51,908 nt of DNA, taken from assembly GCA_021822985.1 (NCBI GenBank), contig JAKAPZ010000004.1, forward strand, positions 1 through 51,908. The letters run 5' to 3'. This stretch comes from Thermoplasmata archaeon (GTDB taxonomy: Archaea > Thermoplasmatota > Thermoplasmata > Thermoplasmatales > Thermoplasmataceae). Below, piece after piece: positions 41,075 to 50,121 of this stretch; position 1 is the first letter of the stretch, and each line of letters opens with the position of its first letter. The translations under genes were made by a program, and so were the position numbers. The notes below the pieces were generated by a model that had not been told where the DNA came from, ran no database searches, and worked only from the letters and a program-made list of their open reading frames with translations.

Positions 41075-42217
41075 TCATGAAAGAAGTTTTGTTGACTTTG
41101 ATATCATTGCAATATTCCCTATAACTCTTTCCATGTCTTCATGCGTGAACTCATGTGCTTTCTTTGATCTTCTCTCCATATTCTTCAGCTTTTTTTCCCT
41201 GAGTGATTCGAACTTTTTCTCCTCAATGAATGCCTGATTCTTTGCAAGCATGTTGTATATGATCACAGCAAGTTTCCTTGCCATAGCTATCAGTGATCTG
41301 TTTTTTCCTATTCTCTTCTTCAACTTCATGTATGATTTCCTGAACATGGGAGAAAGCTTGATGAGTGTGTGGATGGAATTCACTATGAAGAATCTCAATA
41401 CAGAAGGGCCCATTTTGGTTATCTTTCCATACGATTCAACAGATCCTGACTGATCAATCCTTGGCACCAGGCCCGTGTATGATGAAAAATGATCTGCATC
41501 AGGGAATCTTGTTATATCACCTATCTCAGAATATATGCCAAGTGCAGTGTAATAGTCTATGCCAGGTACGGACATGAGTATTTTCACCTCAGCAATATCC
41601 CTTCCCATGGATGCCATCTGATCCTGGACTTTCCCGATCCTTTCAACAAGATTGCTGTATTGTCCCATCATATCCCCAAGTACAAATTTATCTGATTCTG
41701 CCAGTGATCGTGATTGATCAAGTATCTTTTCAAGTGAATGCTTCCCGAATATGTCTGATGCAGTTATAATTATGCCATTCCTTGCAAGAAGTGCATGAAC
41801 CCTGTTCTTCAGTGCAGTCATGTCCTCACCAAGCGATCTCCTGTATCTTATCATGGTTCTGAGGTCATCTATCTCCTTTGTGGGAAGATAGGATTCAGGA
41901 AGTTCACCCATTCTCAATAGTTTTGCAAGATTCCTTGCATCATTCCTGTCAGTCTTCTTTGTTGATCTGAAGATGATCCTGAGGGCCTTCGGATTCGCAA
42001 GATGTATCCTGAAGCCATTATCCCTCAGCAATATTGCAACGTATTTTCCTGTGGTGGATGATTCAACTGCAATCTCTGCATCTTTTGGGTATTTTTCCAT
42101 GAAACTGTTCCAGTTTTCTTCTGTATTGTTCATCTTGTATTCTTCCACTATGTTTCCATCTCCATCTGTCACGCAGATGGATTCACTAAGTTTATGCGCA
42201 TCAATTCCTATTATCAT
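41075..42217 (-). CDS. IS110-family transposase (DEDD recombinase)
   Basis: GIDAHKLSESICVTD, KKTDRNDARNLAKLL, C-terminal transposase_20-like SVPGIDYYTALGIYSEIGDITRF. Confidence 0.95.
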   Translation of the reverse strand: MIIGIDAHKLSESICVTDGDGNIVEEYKMNNTEENWNSFMEKYPKDAEIAVESSTTGKYVAILLRDNGFRIHLANPKALRIIFRSTKKTDRNDARNLAKLLRMGELPESYLPTKEIDDLRTMIRYRRSLGEDMTALKNRVHALLARNGIIITASDIFGKHSLEKILDQSRSLAESDKFVLGDMMGQYSNLVERIGKVQDQMASMGRDIAEVKILMSVPGIDYYTALGIYSEIGDITRFPDADHFSSYTGLVPRIDQSGSVESYGKITKMGPSVLRFFIVNSIHTLIKLSPMFRKSYMKLKKRIGKNRSLIAMARKLAVIIYNMLAKNQAFIEEKKFESLREKKLKNMERRSKKAHEFTHEDMERVIGNIAMISKSTKLLS

Positions 42218-42400
42218 TCTGCCACCTCACGTGGTAATTCCGGGAAATATATTGGCCGGTAACACACTACTATCCGTCTCTTTCGAGGCATGGTGTCGGT
42301 CCGTAAACTGTCAACCTATGATACGGGTTCGAAACCCAAGGAACAGATCGACAGCCTTTCCCGGACCCGTACTCCACACGTTATGGAATACGATCAAAAA
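42218..42400 (-). ncRNA. Candidate bridge RNA / seekRNA of the IS110 element
   Basis: Two structured modules: nested stems GGTCCG/CGGACC, CTGTC/GACAG and hairpin GGGTT-TCG-AACCC; second stem with a GAAA-capped CTC/GAG hairpin; internal-loop segments match the element ends and flank (see findings). Confidence 0.65.
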
Positions 42401-42465
42401 ACTTCTTTCATAGTAGTGAACAGAGGAGGCTTTAAAGCAACAGATATAAAATGGTATAAATAGTT

Positions 42466-42479
42466 GTTATACATATAAC
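42466..42479. promoter_or_regulatory. Inverted repeat GTTATA-CA-TATAAC just upstream of the AbrB-like antitoxin start; operator candidate
   Basis: Perfect 6-bp arms, 2-nt spacer, ends 6 nt before ATG 42485. Confidence 0.4.
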
Positions 42480-42484
42480 TTAAC

Positions 42485-42739
42485 ATGGAAAAGAAAACTA
42501 AAGTTGGGCCAAAAGGCCAGGTAGTCATACCTAAGGAGATCAGGGATAAAATTGGCATAAAGGAATACTCTGAAGTTATAGTGGATGTTTTCGATGATTC
42601 AGTAATTATAAGGAAACTGAAACCAGAATCTGTTTCATATGTTGATTATTATAGCACAACTTATTCCAGGAAGCTTAAAAAGAGAGTGGACATTAAAAAA
42701 ATCACTGAGGAACAGTATGAAAGGAACATATTACATTGA
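42485..42739 (+). CDS. vapB: AbrB/SpoVT-type antitoxin (VapB-like)
   Basis: KVGPKGQVVIPKEIRDKIGIKEYSEVIVDVFDDSVIIRK. Confidence 0.88.
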   Translation: MEKKTKVGPKGQVVIPKEIRDKIGIKEYSEVIVDVFDDSVIIRKLKPESVSYVDYYSTTYSRKLKKRVDIKKITEEQYERNILH

Positions 42740-43133
42740 CTCAAATGTTTTCCTGTATCCGGTTTTATACGAAGATCTGGAAGAATCTGAAATCGCAAAG
42801 AAAATACTCGCACAAATCGAGAGCAAGGATATACAGGCTTACACCTCAACTTTGACCTGGGATGAGGTTGCTTATGTTAGTGAAAGATTGCTGGGCAGAA
42901 CCGATTCTGTTGAAGTGAGTAAAAAGTTCATTAATTTCCCCTTCCTTCGTTTCATACCTATGGATGATGAAATAATGAGAAGAAGCCAGGTAATCAGAGA
43001 GAAATATCATTTAAAACCAAGAGACTCAATTCATCTATCATCCGCAATCGAACGAAATATCAATGAGATCATCACTGATGACGCGGATTTTGATGGAATA
43101 AAAGAAATAAAAAGAATTCCTTTAAAATCATGA
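42717..43133 (+). CDS. vapC: PIN-domain toxin (VapC-like)
   Basis: YYIDSNVFLYPVL, ...RDSIHLSSAIERNINEIITDDADFDGI; ATG 42717 overlaps the antitoxin. Confidence 0.88.
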   Translation: MKGTYYIDSNVFLYPVLYEDLEESEIAKKILAQIESKDIQAYTSTLTWDEVAYVSERLLGRTDSVEVSKKFINFPFLRFIPMDDEIMRRSQVIREKYHLKPRDSIHLSSAIERNINEIITDDADFDGIKEIKRIPLKS

Positions 43134-43351
43134 AATTGCTTTCCGATTTTCCTATTCATGATTAAAAATCAGGCTCACCAAACTTCCCTGCCAATATTTT
43201 TTCATTGACAGCGATATCTCAATTGAAAAGTGAAAACAATCATAAGGATCGGAAAAAAACTATAAAGCGCATAACTGCCATCAAATCCTAATAGATATAA
43301 AATAAAATTTTTCGCTGAAACATATAAATAGGAAAACATGTATACAAATTT

Positions 43352-43849
43352 ATGACCTCAAAGAATGACACAATATCTGGAAAGGATCCTGAAGAGGTTA
43401 TGAAAAAAATAATTGCGAAGTTGATTAGCACAAAACGCAGTATGATTGTAAAATATGAAGAAATCAAGGGAAAAAGCCACTACGACAATGCCATCAGAAT
43501 CCTTGAGGATCTTATAGTGATGGAGAAAAGGGACATACAGATACTTGAAAATACAGAGAACACTCCTCATATCAGGTACTCTCTGGCCTCAGGAAAGGAA
43601 TCTGATTATGAGATTGTGGATCATATCATAGGAGAGAGTGAGGAGATGAAGGGAGATGATCCGAGATCGATTCTTGCATGGAGCATTAACCAGACAGATG
43701 AAATTTACAAGATTGCGCAGATACTCAGTGAGGATTATGAAGACATGGAACTCAGCCTCCTGCTCAAAAATATAGCCGAGAATGAGATAAAGAGAAAGAA
43801 CAGGCTCAGCAAGCTGTACGACGACATAGTCAACATGGACTATTGGTAA
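43352..43849 (+). CDS. Helical ferritin/rubrerythrin-like protein, hypothetical
   Basis: Four-helix-like pattern with repeated E residues; weak family support. Confidence 0.45.
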   Translation: MTSKNDTISGKDPEEVMKKIIAKLISTKRSMIVKYEEIKGKSHYDNAIRILEDLIVMEKRDIQILENTENTPHIRYSLASGKESDYEIVDHIIGESEEMKGDDPRSILAWSINQTDEIYKIAQILSEDYEDMELSLLLKNIAENEIKRKNRLSKLYDDIVNMDYW

Positions 43850-43943
43850 TATTTTTTTCCATCTTCAACAGAAATTTCGCTCTTAAAGCAGAAAATATCA
43901 ATATTTTTGATAAAATTAATGAACTATAAGATTTTATACCTGC

Positions 43944-45497
43944 ATGGAAAGGGACATCCTGAAGGGTTCGACCGGCAGAACCATGAGGATTTTTATTTCT
44001 CTTTATCCCGTTTTCAGGAGATTCCAGAAGGACAGGAAAGAAGCCAAAAGGAACAGTGACGAGGCATGGAATTACAGGCGGGAAAGGAACGGGATGGTTG
44101 CTGTGGAGAGATTCATAGAACTGGGGCCCACTTTCATAAAATTGGGCCAGATACTTTCCGCAAGGCCGGACTTACTCCCAAAGGAATATGTGAGATCCTT
44201 TGAAAAACTTCAGGACAGTGTCCCTCCCGCTGATTTCAGGCTTGTCAGGCCCATTATTGAGAAAGAGATCGGAAAGATAGATGAAGTGTTTGAAAGCTTC
44301 AACCCGGATGCCATATCAGGGGCATCCCTTGGGCAGGTCTATGTTGCGAGATACAATGGAAAAGATGTTGCGGTTAAGGTGAACAGGCCCGACGCAGAGT
44401 ATATTGTGAAGAGAGATCTTGTGATTCTTGGGAGAATACTGAGATTTGCAAGGGGAAGGATAGAGAATTTCCTTTACATCAGCATCTCAAGCATAATGAA
44501 GGAATTCAGCGTGAGAGTCTTCGAGGAACTGGATTACAGGAAAGAGATGAGCAATGCCAACAGGATAAGGAAGAATATTGAGGGCAGGGAGAGAATCATT
44601 ATTCCTGAGGTCTATGAGGAAATTTCCACGTCAAAGGTACTGGTGATGGATTATGTTCCGGGCATCAAGATCACTGACAGGAAAACGCTTTTGGAAAAAA
44701 ACATAGATGTGAAGAAACTTGCCATGGATCTTGACACAGCCTTCATCAGGATGCTCCTCAGGGATGATATATTTCATGCAGATCCTCATCCCGGAAATAT
44801 CTCCGTTCTTGATGATGGAACCATGGTGCTTTACGACTTTGGAATGACAGGAGACCTGAACGATAAGACCAGATATCACCTGCTCTCGCTCTATGATGCA
44901 ATGACACGGGGAGATGTGGATCAGATGGCAGACGCACTCATAGGGGTGAGGGCCCTCTCCCCTGCGGCAAACAGGGGAGTAATAAAGAGATCCATGGAGA
45001 TCGCCATGGAAGGGCTTGCAGGAAAGAGGGCAGAGGACAGTGAAATAAGGCAGCTGCTTGAAATAGCGGATGGCGTTGTTTTTGAATTTCCCTTCAGGCT
45101 TCCCACATCGCTTGTTCTCTACATGAGGATGAGTTCACTTCTTGAAGGAATATGCCTGACACTTGATCCTGAGTTCAAGTTTGTAAAGGTGCTGCGGAAA
45201 CTGTTCATGGATGAGGGCCTGTTCAAAGAGCTTTATGCAAAACAGATTGGGACATTCCTTGAAGAGGCAGTAAGATCAGTTGAAGCGGGAGTTGCAATAC
45301 TTCCTCTTCTCAAGAGGGAACTTGAGAGCAGGGAAGAGGCAAGGCCCCCTGAGAGAAAAGCGAGGCTGGAAATGGCCCTTGCGGGCGGATTTGTTTTTAT
45401 TGCGGGAATATATGAACTCAGATACCAGTTCCTTCCGGGAACATTCATGATATTTGCAGGAATCGTTCTAATGGCTGCATCCATGAGAAAAAAGTGA
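43944..45497 (+). CDS. ABC1/AarF/UbiB-family atypical kinase
   Basis: FIKLGQILSARPDLLPKEYVRSFEKLQDSVPP, GASLGQVYVARYNGKDVAVKV, DDIFHADPHPGNISVLDDGTMVLYDFGM. Confidence 0.95.
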   Translation: MERDILKGSTGRTMRIFISLYPVFRRFQKDRKEAKRNSDEAWNYRRERNGMVAVERFIELGPTFIKLGQILSARPDLLPKEYVRSFEKLQDSVPPADFRLVRPIIEKEIGKIDEVFESFNPDAISGASLGQVYVARYNGKDVAVKVNRPDAEYIVKRDLVILGRILRFARGRIENFLYISISSIMKEFSVRVFEELDYRKEMSNANRIRKNIEGRERIIIPEVYEEISTSKVLVMDYVPGIKITDRKTLLEKNIDVKKLAMDLDTAFIRMLLRDDIFHADPHPGNISVLDDGTMVLYDFGMTGDLNDKTRYHLLSLYDAMTRGDVDQMADALIGVRALSPAANRGVIKRSMEIAMEGLAGKRAEDSEIRQLLEIADGVVFEFPFRLPTSLVLYMRMSSLLEGICLTLDPEFKFVKVLRKLFMDEGLFKELYAKQIGTFLEEAVRSVEAGVAILPLLKRELESREEARPPERKARLEMALAGGFVFIAGIYELRYQFLPGTFMIFAGIVLMAASMRKK

Positions 45498-45553
45498 GTT
45501 GGAATAATAATCTTTCTTAGTAAATTATATAATTGAAATAACAATTACGGTCC

Positions 45554-46003
45554 ATGGTGAACGAATTCCTTGAATCCCTGACTGGTGGCTACACACCCAT
45601 CAAGATAGTGAGATTTGCGGTAATGGTGTGTGCACTGCTTGATTCTGCGGCCCATCTCTATGCAACTCCCGCGGCATATCCCCTGATCACATTCTGGCTT
45701 GAAATAGAAGTTGCAGCTTTCATAATCATAGGTATTGTATTTCTCCTGGGTTTGAAAATGTGGTACATCCCCTCAATACTCTTCACGATTTTCAACCTGC
45801 TTGTCTACCTCATTTCAGGAGTTGTGGCAATTGCGCCATTGAACCCTACAGTGCTGTCCGGGCATGTGGATTTCCTGAATTACAGCTTTGGAAGGGCATT
45901 CTCCCTCGCAACATGGATATTCATAATAATTGTTGGAACGCTGCTCATAGACTATGACAAGGGTTCAGCCCTCAACACACTTCTCAGGAATGACGAGAAC
46001 TGA
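45554..46003 (+). CDS. Membrane protein of unknown function
   Basis: About 4 TM segments. Confidence 0.6.
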   Translation: MVNEFLESLTGGYTPIKIVRFAVMVCALLDSAAHLYATPAAYPLITFWLEIEVAAFIIIGIVFLLGLKMWYIPSILFTIFNLLVYLISGVVAIAPLNPTVLSGHVDFLNYSFGRAFSLATWIFIIIVGTLLIDYDKGSALNTLLRNDEN

Positions 46004-46772
46004 TCGGATGGATTATGAATGCCATATACCCGAGAATTGCGGCAGAAGTCCTGACGATCCAGTGAAAATTAACATCCTTTATTGAAAAATAATCTTTTTC
46101 AATTTCTTTCCATATATCTTTATTTTTCCTTTTGAGCTGGGCCCTTCCATAGCCATTCCAGAATGCCTGTTTCATTAATCCCCTCATGGATTCCCTTGCA
46201 TTGTGCGTTACCCTGCAGTCATTGCAGAAATATGCCCTGGCCCCTGAATTTATCAGCCTAATATTGAGATCAATGTCCTCTGCAGTTATGAGTGATGTGT
46301 CAAAACCGCCGACTTTCAGAAACATCTCCCTTCTCACTCCCATGTTCATTGAGGGCAGTGTGACCTCATGATCATGATAGAAAAGCTTCACCCTCTTCAG
46401 TGATGCATAATTTCCAGAACCGGATGTTTCCGTCAATCCCCATACAAGATCATTGCTCCCGAGAGAGGATATCATGCACGAGGCCCAGTTCTCTGCAGGA
46501 ACTGCATCACCGTCTGTGAAGAGAATATAATCCGCAACGGACATTGAAACACCGATGTTTCTCCCTTCACCCCTCGTGCATTCCTTTACCGTGTATCTGA
46601 CACCTTTAGGCTCAAATTCCTTCAGTATATCATGTGTACTGTCCGTGCTCCCTGCATCCACAACAATGATTCCACAGTGCAAATCCTGCGATACAAGGCC
46701 GTTCAGGAGATTGCGAAGATTTTTGCCCTCATTCAGGACAGTTATGACTATGTCCCCATCCTCTTTTCCCAT
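45984..46772 (-). CDS. Glycosyltransferase family 2
   Basis: VVDAGSTDSTHDIL, GEGRNIGVSMSVADYILFTDGDAVP. Confidence 0.92.
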   Translation of the reverse strand: MGKEDGDIVITVLNEGKNLRNLLNGLVSQDLHCGIIVVDAGSTDSTHDILKEFEPKGVRYTVKECTRGEGRNIGVSMSVADYILFTDGDAVPAENWASCMISSLGSNDLVWGLTETSGSGNYASLKRVKLFYHDHEVTLPSMNMGVRREMFLKVGGFDTSLITAEDIDLNIRLINSGARAYFCNDCRVTHNARESMRGLMKQAFWNGYGRAQLKRKNKDIWKEIEKDYFSIKDVNFHWIVRTSAAILGYMAFIIHPISSRHS

Positions 46773-46967
46773 CTAAACCCAGTCAGCCCTCTGAGCCTCT
46801 CTCTCTTTCTTGGTCTCTTTCTTGTACTTCTTATAATGCTCCTTGCATAGATGTACCTTGGTCAGTTTTGAGTCAAAGGAAAACACCTTTGAGGCAAGAT
46901 CCGCAGGAACTGTTTTGTGGTTATCTTCTTTGCAATCTCTCACCTGACATTTCTTATCTTCCGGCAT
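46773..46967 (-). CDS. Small basic Cys/His protein (zinc-binding-like)
   Basis: MPEDKKCQVRDCKEDNHKTV...VHLCKEHYKKYKKETKKEREAQRADWV; start at 46967 preferred. Confidence 0.55.
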   Translation of the reverse strand: MPEDKKCQVRDCKEDNHKTVPADLASKVFSFDSKLTKVHLCKEHYKKYKKETKKEREAQRADWV

Positions 46968-47154
46968 ATCTCTGTATAAACGAAATGCCATAATAATAAT
47001 TTCCATAATGCCAAAATTTTGCGAACCGGGCATCCGTTTTGACAAACGGCAATTTTGAAGAACTCCCAATTTGCTCATGGCCGGTAACAGTTATGCGGAA
47101 TGGTGAAACGTTCCGGCTATCATAACATGGAAATAACATGGAAAAATCATGCAA

Positions 47155-47479
47155 GTGGAGAATGCCCGGAGTAAGCCCCCTTCTGTTACCCTGCATTGCA
47201 GGCTGGCAGCATTCGACTAATGGCCTTTCAGCCTTCGTCCTACCCGATCCTCCGGGTGGCATCATCGGATCCGTTTGGACTTTCTCCAGCCAGGGCGGCT
47301 GTCCCATCGCCACAATGAAAATGTCATCCCTGCGGAATCATCCTGCTTCAAGGGGCGTATCATTTCTTTTGCCGTAGCCTTCCCTCTCGGGAAATGTGCT
47401 TCTGCTCAATGGCCTCCACCTCAGGAGGGGGGACTTTCCTCACTCCTAAGAGCGTGAGCTGCCCTCGGGCTTTCTCCAC
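47155..47479 (-). ncRNA. rnpB: RNase P RNA
   Basis: Minus strand GTGGAGAAAGCCCGAGGGCAGCTCACGCTCTTAGGAGTGAGGAAAGTCCCCCC ... AACAGAAGGGGGCTTACTCCGGGCATTCTCCAC; conserved GAGGAAAGTCC and ACAGAA..GGGGGCTTA; P1 ends GTGGAGAA/TTCTCCAC pair. Confidence 0.95.
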
Positions 47480-47629
47480 ATAAGATATGGCAATTCACAT
47501 TAATAATCTGTTGATGCTCTCCTGAGTCCCACTGGCTGCGCATTAACGCACTGATAAGAATTTCAGGCAATTGAATGTACCATTGCATATGTACCATAAG
47601 CTAGTTATTTTTATTTTTGATGAAAACCC

Positions 47630-49423
47630 ATGGACAAAACAATAATGGCCATGGTTGCCGTATCTCTTGTCATTCTTGGAGGTGTACCTCTGGCTATGGC
47701 TTCCAGCGGAACATCACCAACCATGTCAGTGAAGACATTTGGCGATTTTGCTGTTTCCTACAGTAATGGCACAGGATTTATAGGAACTGTAAATTACACG
47801 GGAGAAGACTACTCAACAGTGCTCAGCGACGGAATATTCCTCAATGGGAGTTCACCTGCAACAACTGCACTTTTGAACCAGACATCTTTTGACAATAACA
47901 ATGCATCAATGTTTGGAGTAGAGGAACCAGCTGGATTTGGGGTTATAACATATGCCAAGTCCACATCCGGGGCCAACATCAGCATTCATTCTATGGCATT
48001 CATTTCACTTGCAAAACAGAACGTTTCATTCACGAACATGATCTCAGGAACACCTGCAGGACAGGAATTCAGTGTTTTTTCAGGCATGGGAATTAATGTG
48101 AATATTTTCACAGTCCAGACTACAAGCTTCACGGGAATACTTGTGGTGGACGGGCATTCCTCAATGAACATGATGACACGCACGGTATCAGCACGGATGA
48201 ATGCAACCGCCACTCCTTACCCACTCTTCGCAATATTCATGACGTCCGGGGATATCAGTGAGAAAGTGGCCCAATATGAGGCTGGAAAAGAGCAGTTCAG
48301 GTACAATAACACAACAGGCCATGTTTCAGGCTACTTTGCAACATTCAACCTCACATCTGGCGGTTTCAATTCACTCTTCAACAACAGGACAAATACAGAA
48401 CTGATCAGTTCATTATCGGTTTCGGGTAACGGAACCATAGGAAAGGGTTATGCAGTAAGCGATATGGCAATGAACACACCAATCATAAAGGGATCACTGC
48501 TTGTCTACGCAAACCAGAGCTATATCCTTGCAGTCCACAACAATCCAGCAATACAGTCAGCAGTTGCCATAGACAATGCAACAGCAACAATTGTTGTTCC
48601 AACGGGCAGCAACATATCCCTGTTTAAAACCAGAAGTGGTTCTCTTTCAATCAATGCATCTGCAATGTCATCCAACTTCACAGTTCAGGAAGACACTGTG
48701 ATCGGGCTTGATCATGTGGTCAGGGCAGGAGCAATCAACCTTGTGGTATCAGGGGCAAACTTCACTGAACTCATAATGGTACAGGGAGGATCCGTGAATG
48801 TGAGCGGAAACACCATAAGAGTGAACAGCACGGGAATTGCAGTCATACATATGGTTGCACCGCCAGGACTTGATCATGCACAGTCTGCAATCAGGAGAGC
48901 AATACTCAACGGAAAGATTTCAGATCAGCTGTACTTCAACGGAACAACCTCGCTCAACAACATGACACTGGAATTCAACTCATCAGTCTCGCTGAACATA
49001 TCATCCCAGTCATCGGGCCATGCTTCCATAAGGGTCGGATCAAATAACGGAAACCACAGGGGAACAGACATAGTCATATTCCTTTCAAACCAGTTCCTGA
49101 AGGGTTCCACCACAGTGAAGATTACCTTTGACAACCAGTCCGTGGCAGTCAGTGCTGACTCGCAGATATTCAACGTGACAAGCGCAACAAGTGCTGCCTA
49201 TGCAGTGTTCAAGACACAGAATGGCCTGCTGGTGGTATTCCACATACCGCACTTCTCAAACCACACCATAGGAATCTCAGCAGTCCCGTCAACAACCACG
49301 AACTTAACTTCAGGTGGACTGGGCCCATACACACTGCCTATCCTCGGAATAGGAGCAATATTGATTGTTGGAGTTACAGTGGCCATGCTTGAGAGAAAAA
49401 AGAAACCAAAAAGTGAAGAGTGA
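47630..49423 (+). CDS. Secreted surface protein with C-terminal TM anchor
   Basis: N-terminal signal, many N-glycosylation-like NxS/T sites, C-terminal TM plus ERKKKPKSEE. Confidence 0.7.
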   Translation: MDKTIMAMVAVSLVILGGVPLAMASSGTSPTMSVKTFGDFAVSYSNGTGFIGTVNYTGEDYSTVLSDGIFLNGSSPATTALLNQTSFDNNNASMFGVEEPAGFGVITYAKSTSGANISIHSMAFISLAKQNVSFTNMISGTPAGQEFSVFSGMGINVNIFTVQTTSFTGILVVDGHSSMNMMTRTVSARMNATATPYPLFAIFMTSGDISEKVAQYEAGKEQFRYNNTTGHVSGYFATFNLTSGGFNSLFNNRTNTELISSLSVSGNGTIGKGYAVSDMAMNTPIIKGSLLVYANQSYILAVHNNPAIQSAVAIDNATATIVVPTGSNISLFKTRSGSLSINASAMSSNFTVQEDTVIGLDHVVRAGAINLVVSGANFTELIMVQGGSVNVSGNTIRVNSTGIAVIHMVAPPGLDHAQSAIRRAILNGKISDQLYFNGTTSLNNMTLEFNSSVSLNISSQSSGHASIRVGSNNGNHRGTDIVIFLSNQFLKGSTTVKITFDNQSVAVSADSQIFNVTSATSAAYAVFKTQNGLLVVFHIPHFSNHTIGISAVPSTTTNLTSGGLGPYTLPILGIGAILIVGVTVAMLERKKKPKSEE

Positions 49424-49431
49424 TCTTCACA

Positions 49432-50085
49432 CTATTTTTTTAAAATTTCAACATATCTAGCATATTTTTTTTCAGTTATGAGTTCTGCAGCTTTTACGGG
49501 TATGTAAAGGATATCGTTTTTGTGAAGGTAAAAATCACCTATGGAAGTGGCCACCGGCAGATACTCTGCAGTCACTGAGACCAGCCTCATGGGATCTGTG
49601 TCCACAGCCATCTCTTTCCCTGGCTCTGTTTTTTCATGTTCAGGCACCAAATTGACTATTTCCCCGACAGGCTCAATCTCCTCTTTTTGAGGTATATTTT
49701 TGACCTGGATCAGCCCGTCAATATAGAGGGACATCCTGTTGTGCATGTCCATTATGAAGACCTTTTCCTGGGACGTGAGCCGATCCATTATGCTTGAACC
49801 GATCTCAAAAAGGGAATCCCTCAGTATCTTCTCATATCTTTTCAGCAGGAAGTTCCTGAGATTTTTCTCTATAATGTCCCTCTTGTCCATGACCTTCCTG
49901 TACATATCAATCCTCTCAGGTGATATGTTGCTCCTTGCCATTTCATCAAGAGATTCTATTGCTTCTCTTGCCCTCTCGTAAAAATTTAGCTTGATCTTCT
50001 GAATCTGGACTGTTGCGGACTCCTGACGGTAATAGTCTCTGATCTCTCTCGCAACTTTGTCAATTTCAGAAGCTGTCAGGGTCAT
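49432..50085 (-). CDS. GINS-family replication protein (Gins51-like)
   Basis: Helical N-terminal domain (YYRQESATVQIQKIKLNFYERAREAIESL) and C-terminal small domain LPVATSIGDFYLHKNDILYIPVKAAELITEKKYA. Confidence 0.65.
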   Translation of the reverse strand: MTLTASEIDKVAREIRDYYRQESATVQIQKIKLNFYERAREAIESLDEMARSNISPERIDMYRKVMDKRDIIEKNLRNFLLKRYEKILRDSLFEIGSSIMDRLTSQEKVFIMDMHNRMSLYIDGLIQVKNIPQKEEIEPVGEIVNLVPEHEKTEPGKEMAVDTDPMRLVSVTAEYLPVATSIGDFYLHKNDILYIPVKAAELITEKKYARYVEILKK

Positions 50086-50121
50086 ATATATCTCATATAT
50101 TTTTTGAGTAGTTATTCTTTA

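Larger units (their letters stand above)
41071..42420 (-). mobile_element. IS110-family insertion sequence, apparently intact
   Basis: DEDD transposase ORF plus about 200-bp upstream non-coding region; 14-bp perfect inverted repeat ATGAAAGAAGTTTT (41077-41090) / AAAACTTCTTTCAT (42398-42411). Exact ends inferred. Confidence 0.85.

Noticed and set aside
42321-42340. tRNA-like T-arm motif (GGGTTCGAAACCC)
   Set aside because: No acceptor, D or anticodon arms around it; better explained as the hairpin of the IS110 ncRNA.
47138-47457. ORFs 47138..47377 and 47275..47457 (+)
   Set aside because: They lie within RNase P RNA and have no protein-like character.
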